Positions 1 through 8,428 of a DNA stretch of 25,838 nt are shown piece after piece (within the stretch, counting starts at the first letter, position 1; every line of letters begins with the position of its first letter). The stretch covers positions 1 to 25,838 of the forward strand of contig DAOWCP010000025.1 in NCBI GenBank assembly GCA_030639495.1. The letters are read 5' to 3'. The stretch comes from JAGLTN01 sp023135255. GTDB lineage: Bacteria; Planctomycetota; Phycisphaerae; Sedimentisphaerales; Anaerobacaceae. Below the pieces are notes generated by a model. It saw only the letters and a program-made list of their open reading frames with translations. It searched no databases and was not told the origin of the DNA. Made by a program: the position numbers and the translations under genes.

Positions 1-83
1 TCAACATAATACGTTGTTGCTAAAGCATTTGTGATGCTTAGCAGACAGACAACTATTGCAATAATTAATAAATTCTTCTTCAT
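1..83 (-). CDS. Secreted protein, N-terminal fragment (cut by window edge)
   Basis: Twenty-seven codons are visible before the window ends. The ATG at 83 is preceded by a strong TAAGGAG ribosome-binding site about 7 nt upstream. The peptide starts with two lysines, continues with a hydrophobic stretch (LLIIAIVVCLLSI) and has an NALA signal-peptidase I site near residue 22, so it is exported. The first mature residues are TTYYV followed by D or E. That opening is common at the start of secreted parallel beta-helix (pectate-lyase-like) proteins of planctomycetes, but too little remains to assign a family. A consensus promoter lies upstream at 237-264. Confidence 0.8.
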   Translation of the reverse strand, partial: MKKNLLIIAIVVCLLSITNALATTYYV

Positions 84-387
84 TTCAAACTCCTTAAAAA
101 ATTGTTTATTTGTAGTTAAAAAACGTAACTGCGGTTTGTGTGTACCATCCTCCTTTCTGGTAAAATGACAGCCGCAACTGCCTGATTATAATTTCTTCCT
201 CAAAATTCCTGCTTCCTTTTGAGTTGCTTCGCGATGATTATAGATGTTGTATAATTTGTGTCAATTAAAATATTCGCGAGATATCCAGGAGCATCGCTTG
301 AGGGGGAGACCAGTTGGGAAATATTTACTATTGTTATACTTGCAAATTTTCTTTTGATTTGTCAGAATGGTTTGCGGATGATAATTT
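84..387. other. Divergent intergenic region between the partial secreted gene and apt
   Basis: About 300 nt without a convincing gene. It holds the minus-strand promoter at 237-264 and its roughly 147-nt leader. The leader can form a small hairpin (TACCA at 143-147 with TGGTA at 158-162) flanked by GCGG/CCGC complementarity. For apt, a weak candidate minus-10 (TATACT, 335-340) has only a poor TTGGGA 15 bp upstream. No known riboswitch was recognised. Confidence 0.5.
237..264 (-). promoter_or_regulatory. Sigma70-type promoter for the gene at 1-83
   Basis: On the minus strand TTGACA (264-259) and TATAAT (242-237) are separated by 16 bp; both hexamers match the consensus exactly. Transcription would start near 230, leaving a leader of about 147 nt before the ATG at 83. 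Assignment is by sequence only. Confidence 0.75.
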
Positions 388-402
388 ATGGAGAATTTAG
401 AA

Positions 403-924
403 ATGCAAGAGATCGATCTTAAAAGTTATATTCGTGATATACCGGATTGGCCTAAGGAGGGGATATTGTTTCGTGATATTACGCCTTTGCTTGAGAATGG
501 GAAGGCACTTTCGGCGGCAATGGATTATTTTTGCGGGGAGTTTACTGGTGCAGATATCGACTATGTAGCAGCGGTTGAGGCGAGGGGTTTTATATTCGGC
601 CCGGCAGTTGCGGAGAGGCTTGGAGTCGGTTTTATTCCGATTCGCAAGAAGGGTAAACTGCCTTTTGATACGGAGAGTGTCACTTACGATTTGGAGTATG
701 GAACCGATACTTTAGAGGTTCACCGCGATGCTATTATTAAAGGGCCAAGGGTTTTGATGATCGATGATCTGCTAGCGACTGGGGGAACTATGAAGGCGGC
801 GTGCGAGCTTATTGAAAAAATAGGCGGCGAGATTACCGGCATTAATTTTCTTATTGAGCTTAGCGGCCTTGGCGGCAGAGAAAAGCTGGGCGGGTATGAT
901 GCTAAAAGCTTGATCTGTTATTAA
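403..924 (+). CDS. apt: Adenine phosphoribosyltransferase
   Basis: Purine-salvage enzyme that makes AMP and pyrophosphate from adenine and PRPP in the cytoplasm. The family N-terminus is clear (DLKSYIRDIPDWPKEG, then FRDITPLL), as is the PRPP loop VLMIDDLLATGGTM around residues 117-130. EARGFIFG near residues 59-66 is the other conserved block. I place the start at the ATG at 403, not at 388: GGAG at 390-393 lies 9 nt before 403, whereas nothing like a ribosome-binding site precedes 388, and the B. subtilis enzyme starts at the equivalent of the DLK residues. The product is 173 aa, a usual size. The stop codon lies only 3 nt from the convergent prmC stop, so the two transcripts must overlap at their 3' ends. 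Confidence 0.95.
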   Translation: MQEIDLKSYIRDIPDWPKEGILFRDITPLLENGKALSAAMDYFCGEFTGADIDYVAAVEARGFIFGPAVAERLGVGFIPIRKKGKLPFDTESVTYDLEYGTDTLEVHRDAIIKGPRVLMIDDLLATGGTMKAACELIEKIGGEITGINFLIELSGLGGREKLGGYDAKSLICY

Positions 925-927
925 AAA

Positions 928-1806
928 TTACTGGCTGGATTTTTTTGCGATTACGATGCGGTCGAGTTTCTGGAAGTCTTTTTCTATTTTTATCTCATTG
1001 AAACAACGGAGGTTTTCGAGCATATTTTTGACAGTGGGTCCCTGTTCGTATCCAATTTCCATTATTAGTGCGGCATCGGGTTTTAGGAACTGATCGACTT
1101 GTGCTGCGATTTTGCGGTAGACGTCGAGGCCTTGCTCGCCTGCCAAGAGGGCAAGTTTTGGTTCGTGGTCTTTTACGTTTTTGTCGAGTTTTTCAAATTC
1201 AGCAGTGCTGACATAGGGTGGGTTCGAGACTATCAGGTCGAAGGCTGATGTGTCGAGCTGGGGAACGACGGGGTCGAAGAGATTGCCCTGGAGGAAAGTT
1301 ATCTGGTCCTTGAGTTGATGTTTTTCGATATTCTTAGCTGCCACTTGCAGAGCTGACTCGCATATATCGGTTGCGATGATGTCGGCGGCGGGGAAGTTTT
1401 TTGCGATTGCGATTGCGATACAGCCTGAGCCGGTGCAGAGGTCGAGGACCCTTTGTTTGTTTTTGCGGGTTCGCAGGAAATCTATCGCTTTTTCAACGAG
1501 CTGTTCTGTTTCCGGGCGAGGGATAAGGGTATGTTCGTTGACTTGTATTTCGAGTGAGTAGAATTCGGTTCTGCCTATGAGGTGTGCGACGGGTTCGCAG
1601 GCGGCGGCGCGTTTTACGAGGCTGTGGAGTTTGTCGAGCTGGGATTTGGGAACAACTTCTTCAAAGTCGGTGTATAGCTGGATTCTTTGTTTGCCGAGGA
1701 CTTCGCTCATTAGCATTTCAGCGCTTAGCCTGGCATCGGCAATGGATGCTTTGGTGAAGTAATCAGTGATCCAGTTTAACAATTTTTGTACGGTCCAGAC
1801 TTCCAT
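928..1806 (-). CDS. prmC: Peptide chain release factor N5-glutamine methyltransferase
   Basis: SAM-dependent enzyme that methylates the glutamine of the GGQ motif in release factors RF1 and RF2. The 292-aa length is typical. Visible landmarks are the helical N-terminal domain (residues 1 to about 80), PRPET (96-100) that links to the Rossmann domain, the SAM loop DLCTGSGC (122-129), and the catalytic NPPY motif (195-198) that holds the glutamine side chain. The gene stands alone: no prfA is adjacent, although prfA-prmC pairs are common in bacteria. A plausible promoter lies at 1840-1868. The ribosome-binding site (GAGAG) is weak. An imperfect inverted repeat, CTCAAA/TTTGAG (1817-1838), lies in the short leader. 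Confidence 0.95.
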   Translation of the reverse strand: MEVWTVQKLLNWITDYFTKASIADARLSAEMLMSEVLGKQRIQLYTDFEEVVPKSQLDKLHSLVKRAAACEPVAHLIGRTEFYSLEIQVNEHTLIPRPETEQLVEKAIDFLRTRKNKQRVLDLCTGSGCIAIAIAKNFPAADIIATDICESALQVAAKNIEKHQLKDQITFLQGNLFDPVVPQLDTSAFDLIVSNPPYVSTAEFEKLDKNVKDHEPKLALLAGEQGLDVYRKIAAQVDQFLKPDAALIMEIGYEQGPTVKNMLENLRCFNEIKIEKDFQKLDRIVIAKKSSQ

Positions 1807-1839
1807 GTGCAGCTCTCAAATATTTTATAGTTTGAGATA

Positions 1840-1868
1840 CGTATATGCTTTTTTTGTAATTTTTGCAA
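1840..1868 (-). promoter_or_regulatory. Candidate promoter of prmC
   Basis: On the minus strand TTGCAA (1868-1863) and TATACG (1845-1840) are 17 bp apart. The match is 4 of 6 in the minus-35 and 4 of 6 in the minus-10, with ideal spacing and an A-rich spacer. It would give a leader of roughly 30 nt. Confidence 0.45.
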
Positions 1869-2024
1869 GGTTATTGCTGAAAATATTTTATTACGGTAAT
1901 GGTCGGATTGGGTACTCAAATCAAGTGAAGCCTTAATGAGACATATCTAATAACCCATGTAACATTGTCAATGATACTTACAAAATAGATAAATGGGGGA
2001 TAGCATGAATTTATTTTTGATATT

Positions 2025-2639
2025 TCATGACCATTGTTTTCTTCGTAGTACGAGTCCTCCCAATCCAAGCAATAAAATTGTAGATGGCTCCGGAACAGAT
2101 TCTACAATCAGATATGCCTGTGTAATATTATAAGTCGGACCAGTCACTGGAACCCAGCTAATGGGGGTTTGCATATTTAGGTCAATCGTCATCTCTGCTT
2201 GACCATCAAGTAAAAAACTCCAACTTTGTCCTGATGAGTATCCGGAATAATATACCCATGTAAAAGTTTTTTCAATATCAAACGGACTAACTACGGGGTA
2301 TGTACTTGTCCACCCAAAACCGGTTGCACCTGGTGGATTCATTTCGCTTCTCAAAGATCCATATATGTCATGATATATTTCCGGATTAAAATATTCATAG
2401 GCACTACCTGCCTGAACGGTTCCGACTAATTCAATATGAACAGCTTGTATCTCAGTAAAAGACCTTGCGAAATCAAATGAAACCGTTCTTGAGCGAACTG
2501 AGTCAAGTTCATATATACCCAGAACATCAGGCAAAGAAATCGTAGTAGTTTCACCCAAAGCTGGAACTACTATTCCAAAAAAAATAGCAGCTATTATGTA
2601 ATTTATTGCTTTCATTTTACCATCGGCAGCCAAAAACAT
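2025..2639 (-). CDS. PEP-CTERM sorting-domain protein, otherwise unknown
   Basis: The 204-aa protein has an export signal (hydrophobic AINYIIAAIFFGIVVPALG after a short charged stretch) and a C-terminal PEP-CTERM tail, VPEPSTILLLGLGGLVLRRK. In such tails the PEP motif, a hydrophobic helix and basic residues mark the protein for cleavage and anchoring by an exosortase. The middle (residues 30-180) is rich in aromatic and beta-type residues and shows no domain I recognise. The start at 2639 is supported by AGGAGGA 7 nt upstream; the inner methionine at 2615 has no comparable site. A strong promoter lies at 2682-2710, and the gene appears monocistronic. No exosortase is present in the window. 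Confidence 0.88.
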   Translation of the reverse strand: MFLAADGKMKAINYIIAAIFFGIVVPALGETTTISLPDVLGIYELDSVRSRTVSFDFARSFTEIQAVHIELVGTVQAGSAYEYFNPEIYHDIYGSLRSEMNPPGATGFGWTSTYPVVSPFDIEKTFTWVYYSGYSSGQSWSFLLDGQAEMTIDLNMQTPISWVPVTGPTYNITQAYLIVESVPEPSTILLLGLGGLVLRRKQWS

Positions 2640-2681
2640 AACATATTCCTCCTATCAATATATTTAGAATGCTATTAATGC

Positions 2682-2710
2682 ATTATAGCACATTTGGCTA
2701 TGGTTGTAAA
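2682..2710 (-). promoter_or_regulatory. Sigma70 promoter of the PEP-CTERM gene at 2025-2639
   Basis: On the minus strand TTTACA (2710-2705) and TATAAT (2687-2682) are 17 bp apart, and the minus-10 is extended (TGC just upstream of TATAAT). The expected start site is near 2675, leaving a leader of about 35 nt with the AGGAGGA site inside it. Confidence 0.75.
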
Positions 2711-2819
2711 CCGCTTCAAAGTAATATATTATTAAAAAAACAAGTCTTTGAACAAAGGGTTGGATTGGGCGTAGTTTTATGTTATTGTTGCGTTTTTTGA
2801 ATAATTGTCAGGAGATGAT

Positions 2820-5198
2820 ATGTTTGACAGTAACAGGCTGAGTAAGACTTTTTTGCGGTTCGGGGGTTTGGTTGTTTTTGTGTTTTTGCTTTTTTGCGGA
2901 TTGAGCATGGGGGAAACTGTTGGTTCGGTTGAGATGGCTGGGGTTGATCGGTTCGATAGTGAGACTGTTTGCAACGGGCGGGCTGACCAATGGCGATGGC
3001 TTAGTGTGCCTTTGAGCAGGTTAGTGCTTAACCCGGCAGGTAGCGGGTTTGAAACAGATAAATTAGAGTCGACGCTTGGTTTGGATGTTGGGTATTATGT
3101 TGGTGATGAGCCGAGAAGGCTGACGGATGTTATTGGTTGCAGGCTTGTTGATAGTGAGGGACAGGCTGAGAGGCAAAGGTGGAATTATTCGGTTAATTTT
3201 GCTGAGGAGTTTGGCAAAGAGAAAAGCAGCTGGAGGGGTGCATACCTGAAAAAAGAAGTTGACGGAGAGCTTGGGAAAATAACTGTTGACCATCCGGAGT
3301 TAACCTGGGGCGGGATGACAATCAGGGTTAAGCCCGGGTTCAGGTGCATGAGCGGCAAGTTGAGAATTAAGGTTGCAAAATCTGATGGGACATGGTCGTT
3401 GAAATTTAAAAACGCAGCGGGCAAAGATGTTTTGCTGCAGAAAAGCAATAATCGAACAGGGACATTTGTATATGACCTGGAGGATTTTGAGGGGTGCAGC
3501 AGGAGTGAGAATTTCAGTATCGGGTTTTATATTCAACATAGGGACAAAAGTGTTTGGGTTGAGTCGATGGATTTGGAGTTGTATTCTGAGAAGGTGACAA
3601 GTGAGATTAGTAAATATAAAACAAAGTGGTATCCTTACAAGATCGGTTTTGAGGTTGATTATCCGAAGCTTTCGAGGCAGCTTAGTGGATGTGATTTCTT
3701 TGCTGATGAGAATACTGTTTACAGATTGATCGAGACAAAGGCAGGGAAAGCTTGTCAGCTGGAGGTAGCTGGTGCAATAACAGGCAAGTTTGAAAAGGCA
3801 GATAATGTTTTTGTTATGGAGTATGAGGATTTTTTCTATGCTGTCGGGCTGGGGGAGATCGTGGGGGATAAGGTCAGAGCTTTGGATGGTAAGGTTGCTG
3901 TTGATAAATGGTTCTGGTCCTTGCGGGTTGAGTTGGCAAAAGATAGTGACAAAAGAATCGTTGCGGCGACGGGATTTTCTACTAAGGCAGAGGGCAAAGC
4001 AAAGGCAATCGAAAGAGCTAAGGGGATATTTAAAAAACCGGGGCCTGTCGCGAGTTTGCAAAGCAGAAAACAAAAGTGGGATGAATTATTGAAAAAAGTG
4101 CCTGCACCTAAGGAGTTTGGAATTAAGAATGTTGCCAGCAAGGGAGTGACGGCCGAGGGGCATCGGCTGTTTTATTACGGGGCGTGGGCGTTTACTATTA
4201 TGAATGTCATACCTGCAATGAGTGAGAATGATTATGATTATCCGCAGACGCCTTGCGGCAAACCTTCGTTGTGGAACCATGGAGCGAGCAAGGCGAGGGC
4301 ATCGGCGGCGTGGGAGAGTTTTTTTTCTCAGCAGTTTTTGAGCTATGTTATGCCGGGGACGGCCTGGGATGCTTTCGAGGGGATAATGATGCAGGTTGAT
4401 GATGATGGGTGGCTTAACGGGGAATGTTTGCCATCGAGGAAGGCTCAGACTGCATGGATATTGTATAATAATATGCCGGATAAGAAAAGGCTTGCGAAGG
4501 TTTATCCGCCTATAAAGAGATATTTGTTCTGGCGTGAGAAGAACCCGAGGTGGATCTATGGCAAGCATGATTTTGCGAATGAAAAGACAGCGCATTTTAT
4601 AGAACAATTGCTAAGTGACATTGATTTTGCAGCGGAAATCGCAGAGACACTTGGCTATGAAGACGATATTAAGATGTGGCAGCAAAAACATAAGGATAAT
4701 ATCAAAAACTATCGGAAGTGGTTTTTCTTTAAAGACGGTGGAAATCCGGCTGCTTACTATTTTACAGATACTAAAAGTTACCGCAAAGGCAATCCATGGA
4801 CTGTTTCGGCAGGGCTGCATATTCGGGATTTGCCGACGGATTTGAAAGAGCAGATCGTTAAATTTTATCTGTCTGCGCACGATGCGAATAAGCCTTTGGT
4901 TGGGGCTGGGTATTGTAAATATGGCAGCAGCAGTTTTCAGGCTTATGGTCTGCTTGAGGGCGGTTTGGAAAAACAGGGTTGGGAGTTTATTAATGCACTG
5001 CTGCGGGATCAGATAATTGCGGGTGATTTCAGTGAGGGTTATTTGCGGCGCAGCAGAAGAGTTGACAGCGACAAGCGGATAATTCCGTGGGGAGTCAGGC
5101 CTTCGTATTTTGGTGTGGGGCAGATGATCGATTTTACGCTGATGAATAATGGGGTGCGGGTTGACAGCGGTAAGGCATTAGAGATTGGGCTACAATAA
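2820..5198 (+). CDS. Large exported protein with probable (alpha/alpha)6-barrel glycosidase domain
   Basis: This protein of about 792 aa starts best at the ATG at 2820, which has AGGAG 5 nt upstream. Its N-terminus is a signal peptide (FLRFGGLVVFVFLLFCGLSMG), so it is secreted. Residues of about 130-260 look like a beta-sandwich (alternating strands around WGGMTIRVKPG and GTFVYDLEDF), possibly carbohydrate-binding. From about residue 425 the sequence is helix-rich and has the layout of six-hairpin glycosidases related to GH63/GH37: LWNHGASKARASAAWESFF, then a DDDGWLNGE segment, KAQTAW and later AYGLLEGG. I infer a glycoside hydrolase but cannot name the family or substrate, and I cannot assign catalytic acids with confidence. 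It stands alone between PEP-CTERM and arg genes and has no PEP-CTERM tail itself. Confidence 0.7.
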   Translation: MFDSNRLSKTFLRFGGLVVFVFLLFCGLSMGETVGSVEMAGVDRFDSETVCNGRADQWRWLSVPLSRLVLNPAGSGFETDKLESTLGLDVGYYVGDEPRRLTDVIGCRLVDSEGQAERQRWNYSVNFAEEFGKEKSSWRGAYLKKEVDGELGKITVDHPELTWGGMTIRVKPGFRCMSGKLRIKVAKSDGTWSLKFKNAAGKDVLLQKSNNRTGTFVYDLEDFEGCSRSENFSIGFYIQHRDKSVWVESMDLELYSEKVTSEISKYKTKWYPYKIGFEVDYPKLSRQLSGCDFFADENTVYRLIETKAGKACQLEVAGAITGKFEKADNVFVMEYEDFFYAVGLGEIVGDKVRALDGKVAVDKWFWSLRVELAKDSDKRIVAATGFSTKAEGKAKAIERAKGIFKKPGPVASLQSRKQKWDELLKKVPAPKEFGIKNVASKGVTAEGHRLFYYGAWAFTIMNVIPAMSENDYDYPQTPCGKPSLWNHGASKARASAAWESFFSQQFLSYVMPGTAWDAFEGIMMQVDDDGWLNGECLPSRKAQTAWILYNNMPDKKRLAKVYPPIKRYLFWREKNPRWIYGKHDFANEKTAHFIEQLLSDIDFAAEIAETLGYEDDIKMWQQKHKDNIKNYRKWFFFKDGGNPAAYYFTDTKSYRKGNPWTVSAGLHIRDLPTDLKEQIVKFYLSAHDANKPLVGAGYCKYGSSSFQAYGLLEGGLEKQGWEFINALLRDQIIAGDFSEGYLRRSRRVDSDKRIIPWGVRPSYFGVGQMIDFTLMNNGVRVDSGKALEIGLQ

Positions 5199-5328
5199 AA
5201 TCCTGCATGGGCAATGGATTTGTCCGCCCTGCAAAAATAACGTTGTCTGATTATCTTGATTTTAGCAGGAAAATTGCGCAAAAACGGGGTGCTATGTAAA
5301 AACAGATGCATAATGTGTGTGTTTTTGC

Positions 5329-5357
5329 TTGACTGATAAAATTGGTAATTTTATAAT
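5329..5357 (+). promoter_or_regulatory. Sigma70 promoter of the argB operon
   Basis: TTGACT (5329-5334) and TATAAT (5352-5357) are separated by 17 bp, a near-perfect housekeeping promoter. Transcription should begin near 5364, giving a leader of about 35 nt before the GTG at 5399. The sequence GTTTTTGCTTGACT covering the minus-35 recurs exactly in the topA promoter. No separate ArgR box was recognised. Confidence 0.85.
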
Positions 5358-5398
5358 AATTGGTTCTTTCGAATTTTGTTTTGTAAGGATTTATTATT

Positions 5399-6274
5399 GT
5401 GCAAAGGGCAATTGAAAAGGCTGATGCTCTCGTTGAGGCGATGGAGTATATCCGCAAGTTCAGCGGTAAGATAATTGTTGTTAAGCTTGGCGGCAGCATT
5501 CTTGATGATGAGCGATTACAGAAGAAGCTGCTGATTGATGTGGCTTTTATGGCTACAGTGGGTATTCATCCGATCATAGTTCACGGCGGCGGCAAAGCGA
5601 TAACCAAGGCGATGAATGAATCCGGTTTAGAGCCTGTGTGGGTACAGGGCAGACGTTATACGGATGAGCGGACCTTGACTATTGTCGAGCATACGCTTAT
5701 CCATAAGGTTAATAATGTTTTGTGCGAAACCCTTAAAGAGCTTGGCTATGACCCGATGTCGCTTCATTCTCTGAGCAGTTGTGTATTGCTGGCTGAGGCT
5801 TTGAGGCTTGACGGTGAAAACGGCAGGAAGCAGAATCTTGGTTTTGTTGGTAAGGTTACAGAGGTTAACGGCAAGCTTTTGAAGACTCTTTGCGCAGCTG
5901 GAACGATCCCTGTTATTGCACCGGTTGCCAAGGACAAAGCTGGTGGTAAGCTTAATGTCAATGCTGACAACGCAGCTGGGATGGTGGCGGCGGCGGTGGG
6001 TGCGGAAAAGCTGGTCATGGTAAGTGATACGCATGGGATATTGAAAGATATGGAAGATCCGTCCAGCAGGGTATCTTCTCTTGATGAGCAGCAGATAAAA
6101 GAGATGGTCGATTCTGAGATCATTGGCGGTGCGATGCTGCCTAAGGTCGATGCGTGCATTGCGGCTTTGGACGGCGGAGTTAAGAAAGCACATATTATCG
6201 ATGGCAGGATACCGCATTCACTTTTGCTTGAGATATATACAGAAGCAGGTATAGGAACTGAGATAATAAGATAA
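5399..6274 (+). CDS. argB: N-acetylglutamate kinase
   Basis: Phosphorylates N-acetylglutamate with ATP, the second step of arginine synthesis. The amino-acid-kinase fold is clear: VVKLGGS with Lys29, HGGGKAI (62-68) for the phosphate groups, RRYTDE for substrate binding, NVNADNAAG (186-194) and the GGAMLPK stretch with Lys249. The GTG start has AAGGA 9 nt upstream. The first roughly 23 residues form a helix ahead of the first strand. Arginine-sensitive hexameric kinases (Thermotoga, Pseudomonas) carry such an N-helix and the E. coli enzyme lacks it, so feedback inhibition by arginine is inferred. It is first in the run argB-argD-argF-rdgB, 50 nt before argD. Confidence 0.96.
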   Translation: MQRAIEKADALVEAMEYIRKFSGKIIVVKLGGSILDDERLQKKLLIDVAFMATVGIHPIIVHGGGKAITKAMNESGLEPVWVQGRRYTDERTLTIVEHTLIHKVNNVLCETLKELGYDPMSLHSLSSCVLLAEALRLDGENGRKQNLGFVGKVTEVNGKLLKTLCAAGTIPVIAPVAKDKAGGKLNVNADNAAGMVAAAVGAEKLVMVSDTHGILKDMEDPSSRVSSLDEQQIKEMVDSEIIGGAMLPKVDACIAALDGGVKKAHIIDGRIPHSLLLEIYTEAGIGTEIIR

Positions 6275-6324
6275 TCAGCTTTATTCTGATTTTATAAACT
6301 TTAATATTTAAGGTATATTTTAAA

Positions 6325-7503
6325 ATGACAACTGAAGAAACAATGGCATTATTTGATAAGTATGTTATCAGCAATTACGGCAGGCTCCCAAAGGTAATTG
6401 TCAAGGGCAAGGGCTGTTATCTTTATGATTCAGAAGGCAACGAGATACTTGATATGTTTCCAGGGTGGGCTGTCAGCGGGATCGGTCATTGTCATCCTAA
6501 GGTGGTTGAGGCAATTACTAAGCAGGCGGCTGAGCTTATTCACATAGATAATACTTTTTATTCTGAGCCTCAGGGCAAGTTGGCACAGATGCTTAGCGAA
6601 AGAGCTTTTGGCGGGAAGTGTTTCTTCTGCAACAGCGGGGCTGAGGCTAATGAGGCAGCTATGAAGCTTGCTCGTTTGTGTACACAGCAGGGAAAATATA
6701 AATATATTACCGCGGAGAATGGTTTTCACGGCAGGACTTTTGCGACGGTTACAGCGACGGCTCAGCCTAAGTATCATGAGGGTTTTATGCCATTGCTGCC
6801 TGGGTTTAAGTATGTCCCTTTTAATGATGTTGAGGCAATGGAAAGTGCGTTTGATGATGAGATCGCAGCGGTTATGATCGAGCCTATACAGGGTGAGGGG
6901 GGAATCAATATTGCCAGCGAGGAATATTTGCAGGCGATTCGTCGGCTTTGCGATGAAAATGGTGCAGTTATGATACTTGATGAGGTTCAGACTGGTATCG
7001 GCAGGACGGGAAAGTGGTTTGGTTATCAGCATAGCGAGGTTGTGCCTGATATTATTACGATGGCTAAAACTTTGGGCGGCGGGGTTGCCATTGGTGCGAT
7101 GATGGCCAACGAGGAGATATCTAAATCTCTTGTGCCGGGCAAACATGCTTCTACTTTTGGCGGAAACAGTCTGGCGTGTGCGGCAGCTATCGCTACTATC
7201 GAGGCAATTGAAGAAGGGAATCTGCTTGAGAACGCTCGTAAGCTAGGCGAGTATACGCAGAATAAGCTTAGTCAACTGAAAGAGAAGTTCCCTGTGATTG
7301 ACCATGTACGCGGAGTCGGGATGATGATCGGTGTGCAGCTAACCAAATCAGGGGCAGGTATCGTTGATAAGTGCCTTGAGAAAGGACTTCGGATTAATTG
7401 TACGCATGATACGGTAATCAGGTTTATGCCTCCTATGATAGCAACGCAGGAGCATATTGATAAGGCCATTGATATATTTGAAACAGTTTTGAGTGAGAAT
7501 TGA
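6325..7503 (+). CDS. argD: Acetylornithine aminotransferase
   Basis: PLP enzyme that converts N-acetylglutamate 5-semialdehyde to N-acetylornithine using glutamate. The 392-aa class-III aminotransferase shows NSGAEANEAA (103-112) for the cofactor phosphate, EPIQGEGG (186-193), DEVQTGIGRTG (219-229) and the Schiff-base lysine K248 in ITMAKTLGGG. Fold-class relatives such as succinylornithine or GABA aminotransferase are possible by sequence alone, but placement between argB and argF makes ArgD by far the best reading. In some bacteria ArgD also serves lysine synthesis. The stop codon lies 2 nt before the argF ATG. Confidence 0.95.
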   Translation: MTTEETMALFDKYVISNYGRLPKVIVKGKGCYLYDSEGNEILDMFPGWAVSGIGHCHPKVVEAITKQAAELIHIDNTFYSEPQGKLAQMLSERAFGGKCFFCNSGAEANEAAMKLARLCTQQGKYKYITAENGFHGRTFATVTATAQPKYHEGFMPLLPGFKYVPFNDVEAMESAFDDEIAAVMIEPIQGEGGINIASEEYLQAIRRLCDENGAVMILDEVQTGIGRTGKWFGYQHSEVVPDIITMAKTLGGGVAIGAMMANEEISKSLVPGKHASTFGGNSLACAAAIATIEAIEEGNLLENARKLGEYTQNKLSQLKEKFPVIDHVRGVGMMIGVQLTKSGAGIVDKCLEKGLRINCTHDTVIRFMPPMIATQEHIDKAIDIFETVLSEN

Positions 7504-7505
7504 AA

Positions 7506-8420
7506 ATGAATGATTTTATTTCCATAAAAAGTTGCGATGTAAAAAATCTGTATGAGCTTCTTGAGCTGAGCAGTCAGCTTAAGGAGATGTATAAAGCTGG
7601 TGAGAGGGATCTTTGTCTGGCGGGGAAGACTTTGGCACTTATATTTGAAAAACCAAGTTTGCGGACACGAATCAGCTTTCAGGTTGCGATGACGGATCTT
7701 GGGGGCAGTATTATTTATATTAAGCCTGAGGATATCGGCGGGATGATAGGCCAACGCGAGCCTACGAAAGATATGGCGAGGGTGTTGGAGCGTTATGTTG
7801 ACGGGATAATGGCAAGGACATTTGCGCATAATACTGTTATTGAGCTGGCGGATTTTGCTTGTGTTCCTGTAATCAACGCATTGACGGATTTTTCACATCC
7901 ATGCCAGGCGATGGCGGATGTGCTGACAATAAAAGAACATAAAGGCAGGATCAAGGGGATAAAAATTGCTTATATCGGCGATGGTAACAATGTTGCCAGG
8001 TCATTGGCTTTTGCTTGTGTGAAACTTGGAATGAAATTAGATATTGCCTCGCCTAAAGGCTATGAGCTTGACAGCGATTCAATCGACAGGGCCAATGCTA
8101 TTGCTGAGGGTAGTGTTGTTCAAAGAACTGATCCTTTTGAAGCGGCAGCTGATGCGGATATTATTTACACCGACACGTGGGTCAGCATGGGACAGGAAGA
8201 TGAGAAGCAAAAACGCATCGCAGAGTTTAAGGGCTATCAGGTTAGTATGGATCTGGTTAAAGCAGCTGGTGATGATGCGAAGGTGATGCACTGTCTGCCG
8301 GCATATCGGGGGCTTGAGATCAGCGATGAGGTAATGGAGTCGGATAGTTCTGTTGTTTTTGACCAGGCGGAAAACAGGCTTCACTTCCAGCGAGCACTTT
8401 TGAAAAAACTTATGAGTTAG
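7506..8420 (+). CDS. argF: Ornithine carbamoyltransferase
   Basis: Joins carbamoyl phosphate to ornithine, giving citrulline. The carbamoyl-phosphate motif SLRTR (51-55), HPCQ (131-134), the ornithine loop DTWVSMG (223-229) and HCLPA (262-266) are all present. The DxxxSMG loop favours ornithine over the acetylornithine or succinylornithine carbamoyltransferases. I use the ATG at 7506; a TTG at 7500 would also be in frame and would overlap the argD stop. With a 2-nt gap and no strong ribosome-binding site, translation is probably coupled to argD. The 304-aa length is normal. Confidence 0.95.
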   Translation: MNDFISIKSCDVKNLYELLELSSQLKEMYKAGERDLCLAGKTLALIFEKPSLRTRISFQVAMTDLGGSIIYIKPEDIGGMIGQREPTKDMARVLERYVDGIMARTFAHNTVIELADFACVPVINALTDFSHPCQAMADVLTIKEHKGRIKGIKIAYIGDGNNVARSLAFACVKLGMKLDIASPKGYELDSDSIDRANAIAEGSVVQRTDPFEAAADADIIYTDTWVSMGQEDEKQKRIAEFKGYQVSMDLVKAAGDDAKVMHCLPAYRGLEISDEVMESDSSVVFDQAENRLHFQRALLKKLMS

Positions 8421-8428
8421 AATCTGTT

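Noticed and set aside
116..148. A 10-residue leader peptide (MVHTNRSYVF) in the leader of the gene at 1-83
   Set aside because: The AAGGAGG directly abuts the ATG, leaving no normal spacing, and the peptide shows no run of a regulatory amino acid.
3300..4073. A 257-codon minus-strand frame inside the glycosidase-like gene
   Set aside because: Antisense shadow with no domain or ribosome-binding site; the plus-strand frame has a signal peptide and domain structure.
5204..5233. Hairpin TGCATGGGC/GCCCTGCA after the glycosidase-like gene
   Set aside because: The stem contains a bulge and is followed by AAAAATAACG, not a T-run, so it is not a convincing terminator.
6430..7146. A 238-codon minus-strand frame inside argD
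   Set aside because: Antisense to well-conserved argD, with no family resemblance.
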